A DNA stretch of 64,000 nucleotides from positions 2,728,001-2,792,000 of the forward strand of contig NZ_CP098518.1 in NCBI RefSeq assembly GCF_023703795.1, in the 5' to 3' direction. The notes below the pieces were generated by a model that was given only the letters and a program-made list of their open reading frames with translations, was not told where the DNA came from and ran no database searches. This DNA comes from Haloplanus sp. HW8-1 (GTDB lineage Archaea > Halobacteriota > Halobacteria > Halobacteriales > Haloferacaceae). This document shows positions 8,592-17,607 of the stretch, piece by piece (position 1 is the first letter of the stretch; the number at the start of each line of letters is the position of its first letter). The position numbers and the translations under genes were made by a program.

Positions 8592-9212
8592 TCAGTCGAA
8601 CAGTCCCGCCACGTCGTCGAACTCCCGGTCACGACGGGCGACGTGGCGGCCCAGTCGACGGGCGACCAGATCGCGGTGTGTCTCGTCGTCGGCCGCGACG
8701 AACTCGAACAGCGCGCCCGTAAACAGCGTCCGGTCGCCGTCGGCAATCTCGTCGCACGCGTGCGAGACGGCGCCGTCGACCGTCTCCTCGTCGTAGCCGT
8801 GCTCGGACGCGAGGGCGCGGGCGGCGGGAGCGACGGCCTCGAAGTCGAGGTCCGCGGGGACCAACACGTGGCCCTCGTGGCGGATCGGCGGTGGGCGACG
8901 TCGCTCGGCGGCTTCGGGATCGGCCGCGAGCGTCGTGAGTGCCCGCCGAAGCGGGGCGATCGCGACCCCGCGGTACGGCGAGTCCAGCCCGTCGAGGTAG
9001 TCACCGGCGCTCACCGCGAGTCCCGCGGCGCCGCTCCAGTTGCGGGTCCGGGCGTGGTGGATCGTCGCAGTGAACTGGACGAGACCGTGGAGGAACCGCT
9101 CGTCGTCGGTTCCGTCCGGGAGCCCGAGCCAGACGTCTTCCCACGGCTCGTGGGCGGCACGATGCTCGCCGTCGTTGTAGAGCGCGATGCCGGCCCGGAG
9201 CGCCGCGTCCAT
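8592..9212 (-). CDS. DUF309 domain protein
   Basis: 206 residues. The N-terminal half carries the DUF309 signature: YNDGEHRAAHEPWEDVWLGL near 12-32 and FLHGLVQFTATIHHARTRN near 41-59, a small helical bundle found in bacteria and archaea with unknown role. The C-terminal half is variable. Start chosen at the ATG at 9212. The gene is divergent from the next one with a short shared promoter region. Confidence 0.85.
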   Translation of the reverse strand: MDAALRAGIALYNDGEHRAAHEPWEDVWLGLPDGTDDERFLHGLVQFTATIHHARTRNWSGAAGLAVSAGDYLDGLDSPYRGVAIAPLRRALTTLAADPEAAERRRPPPIRHEGHVLVPADLDFEAVAPAARALASEHGYDEETVDGAVSHACDEIADGDRTLFTGALFEFVAADDETHRDLVARRLGRHVARRDREFDDVAGLFD

Positions 9213-9287
9213 GCGACGTCGTTGGCGCCGAGCCACTAAAGTCGCGCCGTCGCAAGCGACAAATAGTGGGGCATGGTATTTATGCAC

Positions 9288-9707
9288 ATGGTATCGGACG
9301 GCACGGACGGACTGACCGAGGCCGAACGCGAGGCGCTCCACGAGGTAGAGTTGGGAATCGAACATCTGCATCGGGCACACGGTCACCTCGTCTCCTTTCA
9401 CCACAGCACGGGGCGGGCGATGGACCACCTGTCGGCCGCCGAGACGATGCTCCGCGAGGCCGGTCACGACGAGGTGGCGAACCGCCTGCGCGACGAGTAC
9501 CTTCCACAGGGCGTGTTGCCGGCGTGTGACGACGAGTCGGCTGCTGGGCGGTGGTCGTACGACGTGTTGGAGACGTTCCAGCGAACGTTCCTCGACGATG
9601 TAGTGGCCTTCGGTGACAGGGTCCACGACCGCCTCGCGGACGGACGACGGCACGTCGCCGAGCGACGACAGGAACGAGAGTGGAAGCGCCGGGCTCGGTC
9701 GGAGTGA
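9288..9707 (+). CDS. Uncharacterised helical protein
   Basis: 139 residues from the ATG at 9288 (MVSDGTDGLTEAEREAL); in-frame ATGs at 9273 and 9282 are alternatives. It is predicted all-helical and rich in histidine (HLHRAHGHLVSFHH near 26-40), with a strongly basic tail. The histidine cluster might bind metal, which is inference. It belongs to no family I can name. Confidence 0.65.
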   Translation: MVSDGTDGLTEAEREALHEVELGIEHLHRAHGHLVSFHHSTGRAMDHLSAAETMLREAGHDEVANRLRDEYLPQGVLPACDDESAAGRWSYDVLETFQRTFLDDVVAFGDRVHDRLADGRRHVAERRQEREWKRRARSE

Positions 9708-9712
9708 GGGTC

Positions 9713-10062
9713 GACGCTCTCGGGGGCGCGTCGGCAGAAACGCCCCGACGGAGTCGCACGCGAACGGCGAGGGACCGACGGTCCCTCGGGCAGCCGGCGC
9801 GGAGCGCCGGCGACGAAGTGAGCGTCCTGACGGAGTCCCACGCGAACGAAGTGAGCGTGGGGCACGTCAGGACCGGACGAAGGAGTGACCTGACGAAGTC
9901 AGGTCACGACTGAAGTGAGCGTCCTGACGGAGATTTGAACTCGCCGAGACGGTCGGCCTCGCTCCGCTCGGCCGCTGCGACTCGTCTGCTCAAATCTCCG
10001 TGTTCCCGTTTCTGCTGACGCGGACACCTCGCTGTCGCTCGGTGTCGTAGCGTCAGCAGAAA
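9713..10062. repeat. Hairpin cluster with duplicated tRNA-Arg 3' ends
   Basis: This gene-free stretch is built of perfect or near-perfect inverted repeats: 9768-9788 (10-bp arms), 9793-9811 (8-bp arms), 9837-9861, 9885-9907 (10-bp arms, 3-base loop), GGAGATTTGA at 9929-9938 against TCAAATCTCC about 50 bases on, and 10007-10020 against 10051-10064 (14-bp arms). The 22 bases at 9921-9942 repeat the 3' end of the adjacent tRNA-Arg gene (10064-10085), and a shorter copy is at 9826-9834. This is the kind of scar left by integration at a tRNA or by a palindromic mobile repeat. Confidence 0.7.
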
Positions 10063-10135
10063 CGTCCTGACGGAGATTTGAACTCCGGTCCCTGGCTCCG
10101 CAAGCCAAGAGGATAGTCCACTACCCTATCAGGAC
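10063..10135 (-). tRNA. tRNA-Arg (anticodon GCG)
   Basis: Acceptor stem GTCCTGA / TCAGGAC, T-arm with GAGTTCAAATCTC, anticodon loop TTGCGGA giving GCG for CGC codons, discriminator G at 10063. The 3' end is repeated at 9921-9942. A 14-bp inverted repeat (10007-10064) touches its 3' end and could serve as terminator. Confidence 0.93.
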
Positions 10136-10260
10136 TCATCCACCAATACCTCGGACCGACTTAAGACGGTTACGATCCGTCGCGGTCCGGCGACGCCGAG
10201 GGACAAAAGGCCGTTTGAGGCTCCCGAAGGGGTATGTCGTCGGCCGCCGACGGGAGGGGC

Positions 10261-10686
10261 ATGGACCGACGGACCCTGCTCGGGGCGCTACCGTTCGTCG
10301 TGCTCGGCGGCTGTGCCGAGGCGCCGACGGACGACCCGCTTCGACTGAGCGACGCGTCGCTCCGAGACACGGGGCGGTGTGACGACCCGGAGACGGCGAC
10401 GGTCGACGTGTCGTCGTCGCGCGTGCGGGTGGCCGGCTGTGTCACGGGGCCGAACGGATGCGCAGTCGCCAGTTTCGGGTCGGCAACCGTCGCGGGCGAC
10501 CGGCTTGAAGTAATCGTCACCACGCGGCGGGACGCCCCGCCTGACGCCGCCTGTACCGAGGCGCTCGTCCACCGAGGCTACGTGGCGACACTCGACTTGG
10601 CGAGCGGCGGGCCCGCGACGGTTCGGGTGATCCACGACGCGGCGGGGGGCCGACGGCGGGTCGCCGAGATGGCCGTAGATTCGTAA
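10261..10686 (+). CDS. Tat-type lipoprotein
   Basis: 141 residues from the ATG at 10261. MDRRTLLGALPFVVLGGC is a compact twin-arginine signal with lipobox LGGC (cysteine 18). The upstream in-frame ATG 10234 would add nine polar residues before the signal and is less likely. The mature part has several cysteines (GRCDDPE, VAGCVTGPNGC, DAACTEAL) that may form disulphides, suggesting an extracellular domain. Function unknown. Confidence 0.78.
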   Translation: MDRRTLLGALPFVVLGGCAEAPTDDPLRLSDASLRDTGRCDDPETATVDVSSSRVRVAGCVTGPNGCAVASFGSATVAGDRLEVIVTTRRDAPPDAACTEALVHRGYVATLDLASGGPATVRVIHDAAGGRRRVAEMAVDS

Positions 10687-10808
10687 GCGATGGCGGGACG
10701 ACCCCCGCCCGTGAACGGGAGTCACGGGCGACACGAATTGGAAGACGGTGCGGGAGCGTTCGACCAAGGACAACGCTTAACGGGAGGGTTCTCCTGATGC
10801 ACGGTACG

Positions 10809-12251
10809 ATGGGCGTAATCGAGGACGTATACGAGGACCTCGACACCGACGTGGCGTTCGAGGAGTTCGAGGCCGCCGTCCACGACAAGGTCGAGCAGAT
10901 GGGAGGACTCGCCGACGAGGAGACGGCGGCGATGCTCATCGCTCACGAACTGGAAGACGAGGAGGTGAGCGGGGTGGCCGACATCGAACCCGGGATGGAC
11001 GAGGTGAAGTTCCTCGCGAAGGTGATCGGGATCGGCGACCTGCGGACGTTCGAACGCGATAGCGACGGTGAGGCCGACGGCGACGATGGGGGCGAGGGTG
11101 CCGACGAGGGCTACGTCATCAACGTCGACGTGGCCGACGGGTCGGGGCAGGTCCGCATCTCCTTTTGGGACCGGATGGCCCAGTCGGTCGCCGACGGCGA
11201 ACTCGAAGTCGGCGACGTACTCCGGATCAAGGGCCGCCCCCAGGAGGGGTACAGCGGGATCGAAGTGAGCGTCGATCAAGCCGAAGTCGACGAGGACGCG
11301 GAGGTCGACGTTCAGATTCGGGACACCTACCGGGTCGAGGACCTCTCGCTCGGCCTCTCGGACGTGAACCTCCAGGGGCGGGTCTTGGCGACGGACTCGG
11401 TTCGGACCTTCGACCGCGACGACGGGTCGGAGGGCCGGGTCGCCAACCTGACCCTCGGCGACGAGACGGGACGGATCCGGGTGACGCTGTGGGACGAACG
11501 TGCGGACCGGGCGACGGAACTCGACGCCGGGACGAGCGTCGAGGTGGTCGATGGCTACGTCCGCGAGCGCGACGGCGACCTGGAACTTCACGTCGGGTCG
11601 CGGGGTGCAGTCGAGGAGATCGACGCCAACGTCGCGTACGACCCCGAGACGACGGCCGTCGCCGACCTCGAACTCGGTGCGACGGCGGATCTCGCGGGGG
11701 GCGTCATCGAGACCGACCCGAAGCGGACGTTCGACCGCGACGACGGGAGCGAGGGACAGGTCCGGAACGTCCGGCTCAAAGACGAGACGGGTGACATCCG
11801 GGTGGCGCTCTGGGGCGAGAAAGCCGACTTGGACGTCGACCTCGCCGACTATCTGATCGTCACGGATGCCGAGATCCAAGAGGGGTGGCAGGACGACCTC
11901 GAAGCCTCGGCAGGGTGGCGGTCGACGGTGACCGTCACCGACCCACCCGAGGACGCACCGGGTACGGATGCGGGTGGTAGTGGTGGCAGTGGTGGTACCG
12001 ACCCCGGACTCGACGCCTTCGGCGACGACGGCGGCGTGGAGGCTGAGGGCGAAACCGACTCCGACGACCCCGCCGACGGCGAGACGGTCAAGTTCACGGG
12101 AACGGTCGTGCAGGCCGGCGATCCGGTCGTCCTCGACGACGGGACGGAGACACGAAGCGTCGACACCGACGCCGATCTGCGTCTCGGCGAGGAGGTGACC
12201 GTCCGCGGACCGATCCACGGCGGGCGGATCGACGCGGACGAGGTGTACTGA
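10809..12251 (+). CDS. rpa2: Replication protein A (ssDNA-binding), RPA2-type
   Basis: 480 residues with several OB folds: about 60-165, 175-270 and 275-375, each with the conserved phrase (R)TFDRDDGSEG or similar. A Gly-rich acidic linker (about 385-430) leads to a small C-terminal OB-like domain (428-480). The start MGVIEDVYEDLDTDVAFEEF matches haloarchaeal RPA proteins, and the gene order before hstA is that of H. volcanii rpa2. It coats single-stranded DNA in replication and repair. No zinc finger is visible, which fits RPA2 rather than RPA1 or RPA3. ATG 10809 preferred over 10797. Confidence 0.9.
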   Translation: MGVIEDVYEDLDTDVAFEEFEAAVHDKVEQMGGLADEETAAMLIAHELEDEEVSGVADIEPGMDEVKFLAKVIGIGDLRTFERDSDGEADGDDGGEGADEGYVINVDVADGSGQVRISFWDRMAQSVADGELEVGDVLRIKGRPQEGYSGIEVSVDQAEVDEDAEVDVQIRDTYRVEDLSLGLSDVNLQGRVLATDSVRTFDRDDGSEGRVANLTLGDETGRIRVTLWDERADRATELDAGTSVEVVDGYVRERDGDLELHVGSRGAVEEIDANVAYDPETTAVADLELGATADLAGGVIETDPKRTFDRDDGSEGQVRNVRLKDETGDIRVALWGEKADLDVDLADYLIVTDAEIQEGWQDDLEASAGWRSTVTVTDPPEDAPGTDAGGSGGSGGTDPGLDAFGDDGGVEAEGETDSDDPADGETVKFTGTVVQAGDPVVLDDGTETRSVDTDADLRLGEEVTVRGPIHGGRIDADEVY

Positions 12252-12379
12252 CCCGCCCTCGGGACGTCGGCGACAGGTCGACGGCGGGCCGGCGGGGCGC
12301 CGTCCGGCGGCGATCCAGTGTCGGAGTGGGGGTTCGACCGACGGAAAGGATTATACCCGATACGGACGGGTATCACGGT

Positions 12380-12811
12380 ATGAGCGTCGAGTTACCGTTC
12401 GCCCCGGTAGACACGATCATCCGTCGGAACGCGGAGGACCTCCGGGTGAGCGCCGGTGCGGCGGAGGAACTCGCCCGACGCATCCAGGAGCACGGGGCGG
12501 ACCTGGCGGTCGACGCCGCCGAACGGGCGACGGCGGACGGCCGAAAGACTTTGATGGCCGCCGATTTCGGCGTTGAACAGGTGATCGACAGGGAGTCGCT
12601 CGAACTCCCCGTCGCCCCGGTCGACCGCATCGCACGCCTCGACATCGACGGGCGCTATCGCGTCTCGATGAACGCACGGATCGCGCTCGCCGACATCCTG
12701 GAGGACTACGCGGACAACGTCGCAGCCGCGGCGGCGACGCTCGCGGATCACGCCGATCGACGGACGATCCAGGCCGAGGACATCGAGACGTACTTCGCGC
12801 TCTTCGAATAG
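12380..12811 (+). CDS. hstA: Archaeal doublet histone
   Basis: 143 residues containing two histone folds in tandem (about 1-66 and 72-143), each opening with a similar phrase (LPFAPVDTIIRRNAE and LPVAPVDRIARL). Such fused pairs form a pseudo-dimer that packs DNA or acts as a global transcription factor in haloarchaea. It is unusually acidic, as in other halophiles. A TATA-like stretch (GGATTATACCCG) lies about 30 bases upstream, suggesting a near-leaderless message. The stop codon abuts the start of the deacetylase gene. Confidence 0.95.
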   Translation: MSVELPFAPVDTIIRRNAEDLRVSAGAAEELARRIQEHGADLAVDAAERATADGRKTLMAADFGVEQVIDRESLELPVAPVDRIARLDIDGRYRVSMNARIALADILEDYADNVAAAAATLADHADRRTIQAEDIETYFALFE

Positions 12812-13813
12812 ATGCAGTTCGGCTACACCGACACCTGTCTCGAACACGACACCGGGGAACGCCACCCGGAGACCGCCGACCGATTGCGGGCGATCCGCCA
12901 GCAACTCGCCCGACGCCACGGCGTGGAGTACGTCGATGCCGACCCCGCCTCGGTGGCGGCCGTCACCGCCGTCCACGACGACGACTACGTCGACGACCTT
13001 CGGTCGTTCTGTGCCGACGGTGGCGGCAACTGGGATCCCGACACCGTGGCCTCGGCCGGCACCTGGGACGCGTCGCTGGCGAGTGCGGGCCTCGCCCAGT
13101 GGGCCGCCGAGCGCGCCCTGGCGGGCGACGACGGCCGCCGGACGCCCTTCTCGCTGGGTCGGCCGCCGGGGCACCACGCCGTCGGCGACGACGCCATGGG
13201 CTTTTGCTTTTTCAACAACGCCGCCGTCGCCGCCCAGTCGGTCCTCGACGACGGCGCGGCCGACCGGGTCGCGATCTTCGACTGGGACGTCCACCACGGC
13301 AACGGCACGCAGGACCTCTTCTACGACCGTGGTGACGTGTTCTACGCCTCGATCCACGAACGGGGGCTGTACCCGGGGACGGGCGACGTCGACGAAACCG
13401 GCACGGGACCGGGCGAGGGGACGACGTTCAACGTTCCGCTCGGGTCGGGGGCAGGGGACGCCGACTACCTGCTGGCGTGGGAGGCGACCGCAGCCGCGGT
13501 CGACCGCTTCGACCCCGACCTCCTACTCGTCAGTGCGGGGTTCGACGCCCACCGCCACGACCCCATCTCGCGGATGCGCGTCTCGACGGAGGGGTACAGT
13601 CGCCTCACCGACGCGGTGCGGGAAACTGCCGATACCGTCGACGCCGGCCTCGCGTTCGTACTGGAGGGGGGGTACGGGCTCGACACGCTCTCGGAGAGTA
13701 TCGCGACCGTCCACGAGACGTTCGACGGTCGCTCACCGGTCGAGGACGACGACGACCCGACCGACACCACCCGCGATCTGCTCGACGAAGTACGGGCCCG
13801 GCACGACCTCTAA
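12812..13813 (+). CDS. Histone deacetylase family protein
   Basis: 333 residues of the class I/II deacetylase (AcuC/HDAC) fold. Visible motifs are PPGHHAVGDDAMGFCFFNN (paired active-site histidines), FDWDVHHGNGTQ (zinc ligands Asp and His) and VSAGFDAHRHDP (third ligand Asp). It removes acetyl groups from lysine or acetylpolyamines. The ATG begins directly after the histone stop codon (TAG-ATG), so both are almost certainly translated from one message, which makes the histone or nearby acetylated proteins attractive targets. That last step is inference. Confidence 0.93.
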   Translation: MQFGYTDTCLEHDTGERHPETADRLRAIRQQLARRHGVEYVDADPASVAAVTAVHDDDYVDDLRSFCADGGGNWDPDTVASAGTWDASLASAGLAQWAAERALAGDDGRRTPFSLGRPPGHHAVGDDAMGFCFFNNAAVAAQSVLDDGAADRVAIFDWDVHHGNGTQDLFYDRGDVFYASIHERGLYPGTGDVDETGTGPGEGTTFNVPLGSGAGDADYLLAWEATAAAVDRFDPDLLLVSAGFDAHRHDPISRMRVSTEGYSRLTDAVRETADTVDAGLAFVLEGGYGLDTLSESIATVHETFDGRSPVEDDDDPTDTTRDLLDEVRARHDL

Positions 13814-15159
13814 GGCGTCGGCTCGAAGTAGCGGGCGAAGGCGACCCCGAACTCGTCGGCCAGTTCGGCCACGTCGTCACCGGCGAGCAGATCGTACCCC
13901 TCCTCCAGTGCCGTTTCGACGTGGGCTCCGAGCGCCACGTCGAAGATCGCGTCGTCGCCGAGCAGTGCCCGGGGCGTCGTGTACTCGCGGTCGCGTTCGA
14001 CGACGTAGCGGTCCGCATCGAGAAACGGGCCGTACACGTCGGCGTCGGCGTAGGCCTCGTAGAAACCGGTCGCATGCTCCCGGACGTGGACCGGCGGACC
14101 GCGGTGGCGTCGAATCGTGGGCAGTTCGTCGACCGCGAGTTCGACGAGGAGGACCGCCCGGTCGTCCGCGACGGTGGTGGAGCGAAGCGGGGCGAAGCCT
14201 CGGCGGTCGAGTTCGCCGACGATCCCGTCGAGTGACTTGCGCAACTGGGGGTAGAGCTGGTCGTCGACGAGGGCGGGGGCGTCGAAGACGACCGCCACGG
14301 GAGTGGTACCTCGGCGGTCGAGGTGTTCCCTGACTGCGGCGGGATCGAGGGGGTCGGCTTCGGTCGGGACGAACAGGTCCTCGCGGGGGTCGGCCAGCAA
14401 CTCGCGGGCGTAATGCTGGAGGCGCGCCACGTTCTCGGCGGCACAGACCGCGGCGACGTTGCGCTCCGGATCGGTCGGATCGACGACGACCAGTGGGTCG
14501 TCGAACGTCGTGGTGCCGTGGTCGGCGGGGTCGAGACGGACGGGCGGGTGCCAGTCGGCGGCGGCACGGACGAGCGGTTCGAATCCGTCGGACGCGAGAA
14601 CGAGGAGTTCGGCGAGATATCCCGAGAACCCTCGGGTCCGGAGATCGCTCCCGTACGCGCCGATGCCCGAGAGGAAGGCCTTGAACAGGCGCACGTCGCG
14701 CGCCAGGTCGGGATCGAGGCGTTCCTGCAGGTAGGCGTCGTGGAAGGGCGTCCGGTCGACCGCCGACCGGATGGCCGTCGCGTCGGCCACGTCGTAGCAG
14801 GGGACCAGATCGACATCGAAGCCGCGGACCTCGCCGGCGACGTAGGGATGTTCGGCGTACTCCTCGTGGCCGTCGGGGAGCGCCGCCCGGCCGACGGCGA
14901 GGCCGTACCGTTCGAGTTCGGCGCGGTCGAGATCCGGCGGCAAACAGACGAAGAGGTCGATGTCCCGGTCGTCGGCGAGCCACGTCCCGCGGGCCGTCGA
15001 GCCGACCTGGACGATCCGGGCGTCGACCGGGAGGTCGGCGACGGCGTCCCGAACCCGTTCTGTCAGCTCGTCGACGGCCTCGCGGAGTCGATCCCGTTCG
15101 GCGGCGGTGGGCGTCACGCGTTCGGCCACCCGCGCAAGAACCGCCTCGAAGTCGCTCAT
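13810..15159 (-). CDS. cca: CCA-adding enzyme (tRNA nucleotidyltransferase, class I)
   Basis: 449 residues, typical of archaeal class-I CCA enzymes. The nucleotidyltransferase motif GSTARGTWL with the two catalytic aspartates in DRDIDLFV lies at 51-70. A central domain with LFKAFLSGIGAYGSDLRTRGF near 165 and an archaeal tail follow. It adds CCA to tRNA 3' ends, consistent with the tRNA genes here lacking encoded CCA. Convergent with the deacetylase gene, overlapping it by four bases. Confidence 0.95.
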   Translation of the reverse strand: MSDFEAVLARVAERVTPTAAERDRLREAVDELTERVRDAVADLPVDARIVQVGSTARGTWLADDRDIDLFVCLPPDLDRAELERYGLAVGRAALPDGHEEYAEHPYVAGEVRGFDVDLVPCYDVADATAIRSAVDRTPFHDAYLQERLDPDLARDVRLFKAFLSGIGAYGSDLRTRGFSGYLAELLVLASDGFEPLVRAAADWHPPVRLDPADHGTTTFDDPLVVVDPTDPERNVAAVCAAENVARLQHYARELLADPREDLFVPTEADPLDPAAVREHLDRRGTTPVAVVFDAPALVDDQLYPQLRKSLDGIVGELDRRGFAPLRSTTVADDRAVLLVELAVDELPTIRRHRGPPVHVREHATGFYEAYADADVYGPFLDADRYVVERDREYTTPRALLGDDAIFDVALGAHVETALEEGYDLLAGDDVAELADEFGVAFARYFEPTP

Positions 15160-15270
15160 ACGGAGGCCATCCGTCCGGCCGGGCGAAAGGGTGTCGGTCA
15201 CACGGGACCGACCGACGGGAGCGGGTGAAAACGAAAGCCCTTTGGGGCGACTTCGACTACGAGTATCCGA

Positions 15271-15343
15271 GCCGTCGTAGCTCAGATGGTAGAGCACCTC
15301 GCTGTTAACGAGGTGGTCCCAGGTTCGAGCCCTGGCGACGGCG
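15271..15343 (+). tRNA. tRNA-Asn (anticodon GUU)
   Basis: Acceptor GCCGTCG / CGACGGC, D-arm GCTCAGATGGTAGAGC, anticodon stem CCTCG / CGAGG with loop CTGTTAA giving GUU, T-arm AGGTTCGAGCCCT. Discriminator G; CCA not encoded. Confidence 0.95.
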
Positions 15344-15375
15344 TCTCCTTCCGACACCGGCCCGCGAGCGGCGCG

Positions 15376-15801
15376 TCATCCTTGCCAGGTCCACCGCGAG
15401 TCGAGAACGTAGCGATAGATCCCGCTGACGACGATGCCGACGCCGTTGGCGACGAGGTAGGGGATGGTGGCCGCCGAGACGAGGGCGTACAGCACGCCCA
15501 CCTGGATCGGGATGGCGGAGCCACGGACGATGTTCGTCCGCAGGAGCCCGTGACCGTACTCCCGCCAGCCGTCGTGTCGGGAGTCGTAGAACGTCCAGCG
15601 GTTGTTCACCCCGTACTGGAGGATGATGGTCGTCTCGATGGAGAGGACCGCCGCGATGAGATACTGGACGTTCCCCCACTCGACGAGCGTGCCGAGCAGC
15701 GCCGTCTGGAAGCCGGCCGCGACGACGCCGACGGCGAAAAACCGGCGGATCTGTGGCGCCTCGGGACCGACCAGTATCGCCCGCAGGAAGCGCCTGAGCA
15801 T
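15376..15801 (-). CDS. GtrA-like membrane protein
   Basis: 141 residues with four predicted membrane helices (about 20-40, 47-67, 88-108, 114-134) and the RRFFAVGVVAAGFQTALL and NNRWTF phrases of the GtrA family. GtrA proteins are thought to move polyprenyl-linked sugars across membranes for surface polysaccharide or lipid glycosylation. It sits eight bases downstream of the sulfatase-like gene on the same strand, so the two form a likely cell-envelope operon. Confidence 0.88.
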   Translation of the reverse strand: MLRRFLRAILVGPEAPQIRRFFAVGVVAAGFQTALLGTLVEWGNVQYLIAAVLSIETTIILQYGVNNRWTFYDSRHDGWREYGHGLLRTNIVRGSAIPIQVGVLYALVSAATIPYLVANGVGIVVSGIYRYVLDSRWTWQG

Positions 15802-15809
15802 CGGCGGTG

Positions 15810-17237
15810 TTAGCGGTATCCCAGCGCTTCCAGTCGTGTCTCGATGTCGTCGCCGACGTCGCCCTCGTGGGCCTCGTGATCGACCGCGTCGAGCGTCGCC
15901 GCGTGATCCAGGGTGGCCTCGCGGAGGCGGTCCCGGGCGGCGACGGTCGTCGGGTCGTCGTCGGCCGACCGGTCGTCTTGCAGGCCCGGATCGGCGCGTC
16001 GGTCGTACAGTTCCTCGGCGTCCGTCTCCGTGTTCCGAATGTACACCCAGTCGCTGTCGCGGGCGCTCACCAGCAGATCCCCTTCGTCGAGTGATCGAGG
16101 GATGGGTTGCTGGGTCACGTCGTCGCCGCGGACGGTGACGGTCACTACCGGTTCGTCGGATGGCCTGGCGCCGTCACGGATCGTCGGCAGGAGGCTCTTC
16201 CCGGTCCACTCCGCCGCGGGCGCCACGCCGAGGAGGTCACAGACGGTCGGCGCGATGGCGTCGAGACCCACGTGGTCGGCCACCCGCCGAGCGGGGAGCC
16301 CCGGAACGTCGATCAACAGGGGGACGTGTACGAGTTCGTCGTAGAGTTTCGGGTAGTGTGCGAGGTGGCCGTGTTCCATGAACTCCTCGCCGTGGTCGCC
16401 GGCGACGACGACCGCGGTGTCGTCGGCGACGCCCGCGTCGTCGAGCGACGACAGCAGGCGACCCAGACTGGCGTCGACCTGCCGTACCGCGCCCTGATAC
16501 AGCGTGCGCAGGTCGTCGAGGGTGCGGTCGCCGACCGACCATCCCAGCCCCGTCCGGACGTGAGCGATCAACATCCGACCCTTGCCGACGCGGCGGTCGG
16601 TGACGTCGCGGAGATACCGGGGAGCGGGGACGTACGGCGTGTGAGCGTCCATGTAGTGGACCCACAGGAAGAACGGCTCGTCGGTTTCCTCGACGAACGA
16701 CGTCGCCCCCCGCTCCACGTCGAGCATCCGTGAGGCGTCGGTAAAGGGGCGCTCGTCGTCGCCGCCACGGAGGAAGCTTCCGGCACGGCGAAACGGCGAC
16801 GTGAGCAACTGGAGCCACGCCCCCCACGTCGGATGAGCGGCGACGAACTCGCCGGCGCGGCCGTCCGCACTGCCGCCGACGAACGTCTCGAAGACGTCGA
16901 ATCCTCGGTCGTACCCCCAGTGTTCGGTGAGAAATCCGTTGGCAGCGTTGAAGCCGCCGGTGGCGACGCCCGCCGCGCCCACTCGCTCGGCGAGGGAGGT
17001 GACGTCGTCGACGCCGATGCGTCCGGTATCCGCGAAGACGGGACGAGAGGCGAGGATCGACGGGAAGGACATCGGCGTCCAGTTGCCGTGTGCGAAGGCG
17101 TTCTCGAAGACGGTCCCGCGCTCAGCGACGGCGGAGAACGTCGGCGTGTCGTACTCGCCACCGTAGGGTTCAATGGCGTCGGCACGCAGGGAGTCGACGG
17201 TGACCAGAAGGACGTTTGAGGCGGGCGTATCTGTCAT
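15810..17237 (-). CDS. Sulfatase-fold hydrolase (alkaline phosphatase superfamily)
   Basis: 475 residues. N-terminal metal site LLVTVDSLRADAIEPYGG at 9-26, then FAHGNWTPMSFPSILAS at the nucleophile loop, VVVAGDHGEEFMEHGHLAH near 270 and a long C-terminal domain. Classical sulfatases have Cys or Ser in a C/S-x-P-x-R motif. Here that loop has Thr-Pro-Met, so a phosphohydrolase or phosphoglycerol-transferase-like reaction is as likely as sulfate ester cleavage. No signal peptide. Probably acts with the GtrA-like protein on envelope glycans. Confidence 0.85.
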   Translation of the reverse strand: MTDTPASNVLLVTVDSLRADAIEPYGGEYDTPTFSAVAERGTVFENAFAHGNWTPMSFPSILASRPVFADTGRIGVDDVTSLAERVGAAGVATGGFNAANGFLTEHWGYDRGFDVFETFVGGSADGRAGEFVAAHPTWGAWLQLLTSPFRRAGSFLRGGDDERPFTDASRMLDVERGATSFVEETDEPFFLWVHYMDAHTPYVPAPRYLRDVTDRRVGKGRMLIAHVRTGLGWSVGDRTLDDLRTLYQGAVRQVDASLGRLLSSLDDAGVADDTAVVVAGDHGEEFMEHGHLAHYPKLYDELVHVPLLIDVPGLPARRVADHVGLDAIAPTVCDLLGVAPAAEWTGKSLLPTIRDGARPSDEPVVTVTVRGDDVTQQPIPRSLDEGDLLVSARDSDWVYIRNTETDAEELYDRRADPGLQDDRSADDDPTTVAARDRLREATLDHAATLDAVDHEAHEGDVGDDIETRLEALGYR

Positions 17238-17500
17238 GAGCAGGTTTCAGCGCCAGTGGTAGCCGTCGACGGGGGCGGCTCCGACGCCGTCGACGACCGC
17301 TGTTGGCCGACCTAACGTGGACGACCGTACTCAAGGTTTTGATCGGCCGGCGCCGGCGCGGCCGAGTGACGCCCCGGGATCGAACCACATCCCCGTGCCC
17401 GAGCGCCGGTACACGTGCGCCGTCTCCGAGCGACGGGACCCGATCGACCTCGGATCGCTCCGGCACGTTCAAGACGCCGGGGCGCCGACATCCGTCGCAC

Positions 17501-17607
17501 GGGCCCTTAGCTTAGTCCGGTTAAAGCCCCCGGCTCATACTGGCTGCGACGCGGCGTCGTCGCCATGGGACACCGGGTGATCGCTGGTTCGAATCCGGCA
17601 GGGCCCA
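17501..17607 (+). tRNA. tRNA-Met (elongator, CAU) with 32-nt intron
   Basis: Exons give acceptor GGGCCCT / AGGGCCC, anticodon stem CCCGG / CCGGG and loop CTCATA-A. A 32-base intron occupies 17540-17571 between positions 37 and 38. CTCAT in exon 1 can pair with ATGGG near the intron end, leaving a three-base bulge on each strand: the bulge-helix-bulge recognised by archaeal splicing endonuclease. Introns here are standard for haloarchaeal elongator tRNA-Met. The low-GC accessory region starts directly behind it. Confidence 0.93.
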
